Assembly (NCBI RefSeq): GCF_036046055.1
Contig: NZ_CP107939.1
Location: 8,184,001 to 8,248,000, forward strand
Direction of reading: 5' to 3'
Source of the DNA: Nocardia sp. NBC_00403
Lineage (GTDB): Bacteria; Actinomycetota; Actinomycetes; Mycobacteriales; Mycobacteriaceae
DNA: 64,000 nucleotides
Shown: in pieces, positions 56,299-64,000 of the stretch
Layout of the letters: each line of letters begins with the position of its first letter
How positions within the stretch are numbered: the first letter of the stretch is position 1
Translations under genes and position numbers: made by a program
The notes under the pieces: model-generated
What the model was told of the DNA's origin: nothing
Databases searched by the model: none
What the model saw: only the letters and a program-made list of their open reading frames with translations

Positions 56299-56961
56299 AT
56301 GGTCGATGCGGCGCGCGAATACGCCACCCTGCCAGAGCAAGCACTGCCGATCGAGCTCGAGACGGCAGCAGAGTCGATAGACGAACTGAGCGGCACTGCC
56401 GCGTTCGATGCCACCGGTGACAGATCGGTGATGCCGTCGTGGGACGAACTGGTCCGCGAACATGCCGATCGGGTATACCGGCTGGCCTACCGCCTGTCCG
56501 GCGATGCCCAAGATGCAGACGATCTCACCCAGGAGACCTTCATCCGGGTGTTCCGTTCACTGTCGAACTACCAACCGGGCACCTTCGAGGGCTGGTTGCA
56601 TCGCATCACCACGAACCTGTTCCTGGACATGGTGCGCAGGCGCAACCGGATCCGGATGGAGGCGCTGCCCGAGGACTACGACCGGGTGCCCGCTGATGGC
56701 CCGAGCCCCGAGCAGGCCTATCACGATGCCCGGCTCGACCCTGACCTGCAGTCCGCCCTCGACTCGCTGGCTCCCGAGTTCCGTGCCGCGGTGGTGCTGT
56801 GTGACATCGAAGGGTTGTCCTACGAGGAGATCGGCGCCACCCTCGGCGTCAAACTCGGCACCGTGCGCAGTCGAATCCACCGTGGCCGTCAGGCACTGCG
56901 TGACTACCTTGCGCATAATGGAACTGAGGAGCGGTTCGCCGCTGACACGAACGTAGGGTGA
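56299..56961 (+). CDS. sigE: ECF RNA polymerase sigma factor SigE
   Basis: Extracytoplasmic-function sigma factor, 220 aa from ATG 56299, which has AGGAGGT 12 nt upstream. In-frame starts at 56239 (ATG) and 56176 (GTG, 261 aa) would add a variable N-terminus, and M. tuberculosis SigE is also made from several starts. Region 2 ([36 protein letters not shown]) and region 4 ([32 protein letters not shown]) are nearly identical to mycobacterial SigE. It directs the envelope-stress regulon. rseA follows 61 bp later. Confidence 0.93.
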   Translation: MVDAAREYATLPEQALPIELETAAESIDELSGTAAFDATGDRSVMPSWDELVREHADRVYRLAYRLSGDAQDADDLTQETFIRVFRSLSNYQPGTFEGWLHRITTNLFLDMVRRRNRIRMEALPEDYDRVPADGPSPEQAYHDARLDPDLQSALDSLAPEFRAAVVLCDIEGLSYEEIGATLGVKLGTVRSRIHRGRQALRDYLAHNGTEERFAADTNVG

Positions 56962-57022
56962 TCGGTCGGGTGCCGACGTCACCCATGTCCTGGATGATGT
57001 CGGTTGGAAGGGTGAGCACCGA

Positions 57023-57448
57023 ATGAGTGGCGACTCCAGCACGTCAGGTCGTCCGTCGCACGAGGAGCCCGGGCGCGCGCAAGCCAGGCCGCAGCGTTTT
57101 CAGCCCACCGAGCATCTGGCGAGTGAGGCGATCGCAGCGTATGTCGACGGCGAGCTGCGAATGAACGCGTACCTGCGCGCTGCTCAGCATCTTTCTCTCT
57201 GCCCGGAATGCGCGGCGGAGGTCGACGCGCAGCAGCAGGCCAGGATCGCGCTGCGCCGGGCCGGTCAGGTGTCGATTCCCACCGGCCTGCACGACAGCTT
57301 GACCCGTATTCCGCTGGCCGAACTGCCCGGCGGCGCGTCCAACGGAACCTCGCGGCCCCCTACCGGGACCCCGCGCACCGAGGCGGTTTTCGGCTTTCTG
57401 ACAGATTCGTTCACCGCGACCCGGTGGACAACCTGGTGGCGCAAGTAG
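57023..57448 (+). CDS. rseA: Anti-sigma E factor RseA (zinc anti-sigma)
   Basis: A 141-aa cytoplasmic protein. The HxxxCxxC zinc motif appears as HLSLCPEC (about residues 56-63) after an EHLASEAIAAYVDGELRMNAYLRAA helix. It binds and silences SigE; in relatives its release depends on oxidation or phosphorylation and ClpC1P2 proteolysis. Position directly after sigE and before htrA is conserved. Its stop codon contributes to the -10 of htrA. Confidence 0.92.
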   Translation: MSGDSSTSGRPSHEEPGRAQARPQRFQPTEHLASEAIAAYVDGELRMNAYLRAAQHLSLCPECAAEVDAQQQARIALRRAGQVSIPTGLHDSLTRIPLAELPGGASNGTSRPPTGTPRTEAVFGFLTDSFTATRWTTWWRK

Positions 57449-57451
57449 AGT
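57446..57451 (+). promoter_or_regulatory. -10 element TAGAGT of htrA
   Basis: TAGAGT overlaps the rseA stop codon and lies 7 nt before the htrA GTG, giving htrA an operon-independent leaderless transcript. Confidence 0.45.
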
Positions 57452-57458
57452 TTGGCGA

Positions 57459-58997
<1,539 letters not shown>

Positions 58998-59018
58998 GCT
59001 GCGCCGAGGGTCCCCGGG

Positions 59019-59024
59019 TAGCCT
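59019..59024 (+). promoter_or_regulatory. -10 element TAGCCT of tatB
   Basis: TAGCCTGGATC followed by GTG 59031; the flank matches the ptpB-like promoter at 267, same hexamer and spacing. Confidence 0.45.
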
Positions 59025-59030
59025 GGATCT

Positions 59031-59447
59031 GTGTTCAGCAACATCGGCTGGAGCGAGATGGTCATCCTGCTCGTCGCCGCCCTCGTAATCCTCGGCCCGG
59101 AGCGACTGCCCGGCGCGGTTCGCTGGACCACGCGTAGCCTGCGCCAGGTGCGCGACTATGCCAGTGGCGCCACGCAGCAACTGCAGCAGGAGCTCGGGCC
59201 CGAATTCGAGGAGCTGCGCAAGCCGCTCGCCGACCTGAACGAGTTGCGCCAGATGTCGCCGCGCTCGATGGTGACCAAACACCTTCTCAACGGCGACGAT
59301 TCGCTGCTGCGCAATTTGGCGAGCGCGGTGCCGGACCAGAAGGACCTGTTGGGCACGGCGAGTGGGATGCCGGATTACCCGATGCCGAAGCTGGAAAAGC
59401 CGTTGGACCGCAACGAACGTCCGCCGATCGACACCGACGCGACCTGA
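59031..59447 (+). CDS. tatB: Sec-independent protein translocase TatB
   Basis: A 138-aa TatB. N-terminal helix [27 protein letters not shown] with the hinge, followed by an amphipathic helix ([25 protein letters not shown]) and a charged tail. With TatC it recognises twin-arginine signals such as those of PhoD and the molybdoenzyme in this window. Conserved last gene of the sigE-rseA-htrA-tatB set. Confidence 0.95.
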   Translation: MFSNIGWSEMVILLVAALVILGPERLPGAVRWTTRSLRQVRDYASGATQQLQQELGPEFEELRKPLADLNELRQMSPRSMVTKHLLNGDDSLLRNLASAVPDQKDLLGTASGMPDYPMPKLEKPLDRNERPPIDTDAT

Positions 59448-59493
59448 AAAGGGACGCCGAATTATTGAAACGGGCAAGGTTCTGTCAAGCAGA

Positions 59494-59523
59494 CTAGACA
59501 CAGGGGCTTGTCGAGCTGTCTAG
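59494..59523. promoter_or_regulatory. Inverted repeat CTAGACA...TGTCTAG
   Basis: Perfect 7-bp arms (59494-59500 and 59517-59523). The right arm overlaps the -10 TAGACT (59521-59526) of the downstream regulator, so it could be its operator. Confidence 0.5.
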
Positions 59524-59532
59524 ACTTCGCAC

Positions 59533-60390
59533 ATGTCGGCCGATGACGTGGCGCGCGTTTTCGCAATCGAAAACAAGGTCGAGCGACTGAAAGCGGCCAC
59601 CGATGGTGTGGCGGCGGCCCAGCAGACCATCAACGAACTCACCCGGATTCGGCGCGCGGTAATCAGGGAACTCCATGCCGAAGGCTGGACATTCGCCAGA
59701 ATCGGTGCGGCCGCGGGACTTTCCCGCGCCCGCATTCATCAGGTCAGCACCCAGGGTCCGGCGCCGGAGGGATTGTTCTTCGGGCATGGCTCGATCACCG
59801 TGCTGGCCCCCGAGGTTCGCAGTGGCCGGGTGCTCGGCGCACCGGATCCCACGGCGGCACAGCGACTTGTCGAGCTGCTGCACGAGCTCGGTTTCGCTGC
59901 CGCGGTCGAGCACTTCCTCCCGGGCCGCCCCGTCGATCTGAACCGGGACGGGCTGATCGTGCTCGGCGGTCCAGAGCTGTCCCCCAGTGTGCGCCAATTG
60001 ATCACGGCCGACCCGCGCCTGCGCCGCGCGGTTGCTCGGGCAGGCGACGCCCGCCGCGGTATCGAGGATCGCGCGGCTCGGCGGGTGTACCGGCCCGGCG
60101 GCCCCGAACCGCACGACATCGCCTACCTGGCGCGCCTGCCCCGCCCAGACGGTCGTGGCACCGTGCTGATCATCGATGGCCTGCATCCGCCCGGTTCACT
60201 CGGCGCCATCCGTCTGCTCGCCACACGCCTGGCCACGCTGCACGAACGTGCGGCCGCCCACCTGTTTTCGGTGCTCGTTGCGGTGCGCTACGACCGCTCA
60301 ACCGGCGAACCGCAGGAAGCCGAATTGCTCACTCCCGTCTACCGGCACGACCACGATCCGAGATCGACACTGCCCGGCAGCAGGCGCTGA
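59533..60390 (+). CDS. HTH DNA-binding protein of unknown target
   Basis: A 285-aa protein. The N-terminus has a coiled-coil-like helix and a sigma-4-like helix-turn-helix (IRRAVIRELHAEGWTFARIGAAAGLSRARIHQV, about 41-73). The rest is an alpha/beta domain with no recognised family (ITVLAPEVRSGRVLGAPDPTAAQRLVELL, FVLGGPELS-like VLGGPELSPSVRQLI, GTVLIIDGLHPPGSLGAIRLLA). The ATG start has TAGACT 6 nt upstream. A regulatory role, probably autoregulated, is inferred. Confidence 0.72.
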   Translation: MSADDVARVFAIENKVERLKAATDGVAAAQQTINELTRIRRAVIRELHAEGWTFARIGAAAGLSRARIHQVSTQGPAPEGLFFGHGSITVLAPEVRSGRVLGAPDPTAAQRLVELLHELGFAAAVEHFLPGRPVDLNRDGLIVLGGPELSPSVRQLITADPRLRRAVARAGDARRGIEDRAARRVYRPGGPEPHDIAYLARLPRPDGRGTVLIIDGLHPPGSLGAIRLLATRLATLHERAAAHLFSVLVAVRYDRSTGEPQEAELLTPVYRHDHDPRSTLPGSRR

Positions 60391-60672
60391 GTCGTAGCCG
60401 AGGCCGTTTCTGGACACCACGATTCAGCTCGTGGTCGTCGAACATGATGTGCCGGTTCGGAGCCCGGCCCGTGGCGGCCTACCTGCGCGGGTCGTGCCGC
60501 CGAGCCGGCACGGACTCGACAGGTCGACCCGGCGCCGGGATCGGTTGCAGGTCTCGACCATCCGCTGTCGGCCCGAACTCGAAGGCCCTGTGCCACACGT
60601 CACGGGCGTGTCCCGTTACGGAAATTACTACACCGATGCTTCAATAGCTGAAAGATAACTAATCGTCGGTAG
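60391..60672. other. Region with no recognised gene
   Basis: About 280 bp before the next gene. Only short unsupported frames. Confidence 0.4.
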
Positions 60673-61239
60673 GTGGGCCTGGTGAATGTTCGACGTTCGA
60701 TGACAGCGCATACCGCATCCCCGGCCGAGGCGGCCCCGACAGAGCTCGTGGCGACCGGCCCGACGACCCGTGTACAGCCGACGGTCGCCACGCACCGCGT
60801 CACTTACAGCGACCGGCTGAAGGTGTTCATCCGACCCGACGAGACGGTCGACAATTTCCTCCGCCCGCTGTGCAGGCTGGACGGCTACCACCGCTACTCG
60901 GTGAACATGAGCAGGCTGCCGTCACCGATTCCGGCCACCGACATCACCACGGCCGTCGGCTCGGCGCGCGGCGCCAGCGCCGTCCAGTGCACAGGCTCGA
61001 CGAACGCGCTGGTCATCGAGATCTGGACAGCCGTCGATGGAGTACCGCAACACTTCATCATCGGCCTGCCCGGCAGTCGCGACAGCGAGCCGACCGTCTG
61101 CATCCCGGACGGGACCGACTTCCTGCGCGTGTATGCGGACGAAGTCTTCACCGCCGAACGCGCCGCGGAGGTATTCGCGACCTACTTCCATACCGACGAC
61201 ATCCCGCCCGGCTTCCAACTCCGCGAGGTGCTCGGCTGA
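60673..61239 (+). CDS. Hypothetical protein, possibly Imm1-like
   Basis: A 188-aa protein; starts at GTG 60673, GTG 60682 and ATG 60700 are all possible and no RBS decides. The centre (GASAVQCTGSTNALVIEIWTAVDGVPQHFIIGLPG) and end (YADEVFTAERAAEVFATYFHTDDIPPGFQLREVLG) suggest an alpha/beta fold with a layout like Imm1-type immunity proteins, but the match is by eye and weak. No toxin gene is adjacent. Confidence 0.45.
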   Translation: MGLVNVRRSMTAHTASPAEAAPTELVATGPTTRVQPTVATHRVTYSDRLKVFIRPDETVDNFLRPLCRLDGYHRYSVNMSRLPSPIPATDITTAVGSARGASAVQCTGSTNALVIEIWTAVDGVPQHFIIGLPGSRDSEPTVCIPDGTDFLRVYADEVFTAERAAEVFATYFHTDDIPPGFQLREVLG

Positions 61240-61288
61240 TGCGGATGCACCGTGCCATAACAGCAAGCGGCCACCCGCGGCGGCATCG

Positions 61289-61459
61289 GTGAACATGCTC
61301 ATCGTCGGTGCTGTCGTCATCGTGCTCGGACTGCTCATCATGCTGACCGCTGTCCTGTTGCGGACCCGCTCCCCGCGTACTCACTTGACCGTGGCGGACC
61401 TGCAGGCACGCCTGGCCGAGGAAGGCGGCGCCGACCACGCCGAGCCGACCCGCGAGTGA
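61289..61459 (+). CDS. Small single-TM protein
   Basis: A 56-aa protein from GTG 61289 (or 54 aa from ATG 61295). One membrane helix, VGAVVIVLGLLIMLTAVLL, then RTRSPRTHLTVADLQARLAEEGG. No family recognised. The longer upstream frame overlaps the previous gene and is not real. Confidence 0.5.
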   Translation: MNMLIVGAVVIVLGLLIMLTAVLLRTRSPRTHLTVADLQARLAEEGGADHAEPTRE

Positions 61460-61497
61460 GGACGGCCGAGCGCCGCGACGAGTAGCCGTTGCGTAGC

Positions 61498-61503
61498 TAG
61501 TCT
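61498..61503 (+). promoter_or_regulatory. -10 element TAGTCT of XdhC gene
   Basis: TAGTCT is followed by 6 nt and GTG 61510. Confidence 0.45.
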
Positions 61504-61509
61504 GGTTCC

Positions 61510-62586
61510 GTGCGCACCGTGCTCCAGCAGTTGATCACGCTGACCCGTCGTGGGCCGGTGGCACTGGCGCGGATCGTGGATGCCACCGGCGCCGCACCGC
61601 GCGACCCTGGGGCCGCCATGGTGGTCACCGCGGCAGGTGAGGTATTCGGATCGCTGTCGGGCGGCTGCATCGAATCTGCCGTCGTCGAGTCGGCGCGGCA
61701 GGTGCTCGCCACCGGGCATGCGATGAGCGACCGATTCGGTTACGCCGACGGCGACGGTCTCGAGGTGGGGTTGACCTGCGGCGGCGAGATCGAGGTCTTC
61801 GTCGAACGGGTCGACAGCGATCGCCTTTCGGTGCTGGAAGCGCTGCGACAACAGATCGGCGCGGGTAGTCCAGTGGCGCTTATGACAACGCTGGACTCGG
61901 CCGCGGAGTGGAAACTCCTGCGGCCCGGCAATTCCGAGCCGTGGCGTGGCATGGATAAGGACGCGCAGGCCCTGCTCACCGCCGGAGGCAGCGGGGTGGT
62001 CGGCGCGCAGGAGCGCGAAACGGCGCAGACGCCGCGACCCCGAGTCTTCGTGCAGACCTTCGGTGTTCGGGCCCGCATGATTCTGGCGGGCGCCAACGAT
62101 TTCGTGCGCGCACTCGCCAGGACCGGTCGCCAACTCGGCTACCGGGTCACCGTGGTCGATGCCCGCGAAACCTTCGCGACCACAGCGCGATTCCCCGCCG
62201 CCGACGAAGTGGTCGTCGACTGGCCGCACCGATATCTGGAGGCGCAGCGGGCGGCAGGGCGGATCGACCGGCGCACCGTGGTCTGCGTCCTCACCCACGA
62301 CACCAAGTTCGATGTGCCCGCGATCGCGGCCGCACTGAACATGGACGACATCGCCTTCGTCGGTGCATTGGGTTCGCGCCGCACCCATGCCGAGCGCACC
62401 GAGCGACTACGCGCCGCAGGCGTCACCGACACCCAATTGTCGCGACTGAAAAGCCCACTCGGCCTAGATCTCAACGCCCGCACGCCCGACGAAACAGCGA
62501 TCTCCATCGCCGCCCAAATCCTCGCCGAACGCGGGCGCACCTCGGCACGCCCTCTCAACCAGCTCGCCGGCCCCATCCACCACTGA
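61510..62586 (+). CDS. XdhC/CoxI family protein
   Basis: A 358-aa XdhC/CoxI protein. N-terminal XdhC motif (GPVALARIVDATGAAPRDPGAAMVV, GSLSGGCIESAVV, LTCGGEIEVFVERV), then a C-terminal NAD-binding Rossmann domain ending in FVGALGSRRTHAERTERL. Such proteins sulfurate or insert the molybdenum cofactor into xanthine dehydrogenase or CO dehydrogenase. No molybdenum hydroxylase subunits are nearby, so its client is elsewhere on the chromosome. Confidence 0.9.
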   Translation: MRTVLQQLITLTRRGPVALARIVDATGAAPRDPGAAMVVTAAGEVFGSLSGGCIESAVVESARQVLATGHAMSDRFGYADGDGLEVGLTCGGEIEVFVERVDSDRLSVLEALRQQIGAGSPVALMTTLDSAAEWKLLRPGNSEPWRGMDKDAQALLTAGGSGVVGAQERETAQTPRPRVFVQTFGVRARMILAGANDFVRALARTGRQLGYRVTVVDARETFATTARFPAADEVVVDWPHRYLEAQRAAGRIDRRTVVCVLTHDTKFDVPAIAAALNMDDIAFVGALGSRRTHAERTERLRAAGVTDTQLSRLKSPLGLDLNARTPDETAISIAAQILAERGRTSARPLNQLAGPIHH

Positions 62587-63384
62587 CCGCCGTTCAGCCG
62601 AGCTCATGGGAATGGTCGACAAGCAGCCGCCAGCAACCGTTTCTATGCGGTTGACCTGAAAGCCCGACAGCGCCATCACAGCCAGTCGACCATGCTGGAC
62701 CTCATGCCTGAGCTGCGGAAGCAGCAAAGCGGTTAGCCGGCCTGACGCGCCCAGCACGGCCCAGGCAATCCACTGGATGGCAACCCTCTTCGGGACCGCC
62801 AAGGCCTGGAGACTCCTCGATAGGCGCTCCTACCAGTGGTTTCCCGAGCAGCGCTGGGCACGTTGGGTGCCGTACCCGACTTGATCTTCCGCAGACCGGT
62901 CAACAGGCACACAGCTCACAGCGTGAGGACTGGCTGTGGTTGCGTCACAAGCACTTCAGGTATCGAGCGTAGTAAAGGTAATCCACTGGTAGGCACAGCT
63001 CCTCGGACAGACCAACCCCGGAGCACGTCCCCGACACAACTCTCCGTCGGCGAACGTTCGATAGAACTCGGTGAATGCACAACAGAACTCGGTGAGCGGC
63101 ACATAGCTGCGGCACACGCCGAATAGCACTCACGCTGATGTGCCACTCGCCGTTGCCGTTGCCGTTGCCGTTGCACGGCTACGGAGCCGGGCTCCACGCT
63201 CGAAGCAGGTGTTCGATCCGCAGCGGGATCTCACGAATGCGGCGGCGGATGGCGTGGTGCACGGCGTTCACAATGACGGCATTGAGCACGCTCTTGGCTG
63301 CGAACATGCCGACCCGGTACGGACTGCGACCCAGGCTAGCGATCCAGCAGCAAACTCGACAGGACTTGCCGAGCCGACGATCGA
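62587..63384. other. 800-bp gene-poor region
   Basis: No gene recognised. It holds the CCGTTG microsatellite and a 21-bp-spaced AGAACTCGGTGA pair (63063-63074 and 63084-63095). The frames present look random. Confidence 0.4.
63150..63173 (+). repeat. CCGTTG microsatellite (four copies)
   Basis: Four exact tandem copies of the hexamer in the non-coding stretch upstream of the gpgS 3' end. Confidence 0.85.
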
Positions 63385-64000
63385 TCAGGCGGCCGCGCGA
63401 GCCGGGCGCAGCGTGTTCATAGGCGGGCGATCGGCCAGCGACACCTCGGTGCTGTGCGCGGTGAAGGCGTCACCGACCAGCGGGAACTGGGTGAGCGCTG
63501 CGCCGGAATCCTGCACGCCGCTGCGGCCGAGCACAGTGCCGAGAATCTGGCGGCTCATTACGCCGAGATCGGCGAGCGGGCGATTGCGGTGGGTGCGCAC
63601 GCCGAGGTTCACCTGACCGATCGCGGGCATGCCGAGCTGGTCGTAGGTGTCGAGCAGCAGCCCGATCTCGACGCCGTAGCCGGGGGCGAACGGCACCGAT
63701 GTCAGCAGTTCCCGGGTGCCCGCGTATTCGCCGCCCAGCGGCTGCAGCACATCCGACAGCTCGGGGCGCAGCGCGGCCAGCAGCGGGCGGGCGACGAGTT
63801 CGGTGACCCGGCCGCCGCCGTGCGCGTCCACTGCGGCGCCCTGGCGCAGTGGCCTGCGGTAGTAAGCCTTGACCAGATGCATGTCCTCGACCGTCAACAG
63901 TGGGCCGAGCAACTTCGGCACGAAGGCCGGATCCGGGTCGATCAGATCCGAGTCGACGAAGGCGACCAGGTCACCGCTGGTTACCGCCAGCGAGCGCCAC
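63385..64000 (-). CDS. gpgS: Glucosyl-3-phosphoglycerate synthase GpgS, 5' end outside the window
   Basis: C-terminal part of a GT81 enzyme, about 205 codons; the start lies beyond position 64000 on this strand. It reads WRSLAVTSGDLVAFVDSDLIDPDPAF (the DSD metal site), then GGGRVTELVARPLLAALRPELSDVLQPLGGEYAGTRELL and FAPGYGVEIGLLLDTYDQLG, and NLGVRTHRNRPLADLGVMSRQI, closely matching M. tuberculosis GpgS (Rv1208). It makes glucosyl-3-phosphoglycerate for methylglucose lipopolysaccharide. Confidence 0.93.
   Translation of the reverse strand, partial: WRSLAVTSGDLVAFVDSDLIDPDPAFVPKLLGPLLTVEDMHLVKAYYRRPLRQGAAVDAHGGGRVTELVARPLLAALRPELSDVLQPLGGEYAGTRELLTSVPFAPGYGVEIGLLLDTYDQLGMPAIGQVNLGVRTHRNRPLADLGVMSRQILGTVLGRSGVQDSGAALTQFPLVGDAFTAHSTEVSLADRPPMNTLRPARAAA

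Overview
The window is high-GC actinobacterial chromosome, most likely Nocardia or a close relative in Mycobacteriales. The evidence is the frequent GTG starts, genes for mycothiol-era biology, a fused 2-oxoglutarate dehydrogenase E1/E2 (Kgd), and a block of genes whose order resembles (in reversed order, from memory of the M. tuberculosis map) the Rv1208-Rv1248c region: kgd, corA, MgtE-domain protein, DUF1003 protein, transglycosylase, mrp, the DivIVA-like/tag/DUF3117/glgA/glgC set, sigE-rseA-htrA-tatB, and gpgS at the right edge. No rRNA, tRNA, CRISPR array, insertion sequence or prophage was seen. This is core chromosome with a few accessory inserts.

Layout. 0.3-4.4 kb: a PtpB-like phosphatase, a minus-strand crotonase plus an AMP-ligase that lacks its usual catalytic signatures, a 54-bp direct repeat, and a mycothiol/glutathione-type hydroquinone reductase. 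4.5-11 kb: an EcsC-like protein overlapping an ABC ATPase/permease pair, then a fused (TMD-NBD)x2 exporter. 11.1-14.9 kb: kgd with a strong terminator. 15.2-23.4 kb: a lipoprotein, a Tat-exported PhoD phosphatase, and a TetR regulator divergent from a Baeyer-Villiger monooxygenase-SDR-esterase operon followed by a FadD15-like ligase; the set resembles mymA/ethA loci. 23.7-29.6 kb: hydrolase/CGNR divergent pair, membrane molybdopterin oxidoreductase, and a PadR-MFS efflux operon with a perfect 18-bp palindrome upstream. 29.8-34.6 kb: glycine betaine type ABC importer (proXVWZ) with a second, divergent binding lipoprotein. 34.6-39.2 kb: malic enzyme and a PHP phosphoesterase/membrane protein/flavoprotein operon.

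39.2-48.2 kb: corA, a SUFU-domain protein, a stress-type membrane protein, a CitE-like lyase, MgtE-domain and DUF1003 proteins, two tandem transglycosylase paralogues and mrp. 48.4-53.0 kb: DivIVA-like protein, tag, the tiny DUF3117 gene, RlmA-type methyltransferase and the divergent glgA/glgC pair for glycogen/maltosyl-phosphate metabolism. 53.0-55.3 kb: an accessory cassette of an ImmA/IrrE-type metallopeptidase and a multi-TM MAB_1171c-type protein. 55.3-59.4 kb: O-methyltransferase and the envelope-stress operon sigE-rseA-htrA-tatB. 59.5-64 kb: an HTH regulator, two unknown small proteins, an orphan XdhC-family protein, an 800-bp gene-poor stretch and the 3' part of gpgS.

A recurrent feature is a TANNNT hexamer placed 6-7 nt before the start codon of at least sixteen genes, which predicts leaderless mRNAs. 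The candidates I consider most worth following are the peptidase/membrane-protein cassette at 53.6-55.3 kb, the AMP-ligase with eroded motifs at 1.0-2.3 kb, and the short coupled ORF inside the betaine operon. All family assignments come from reading motifs, not from database searches.
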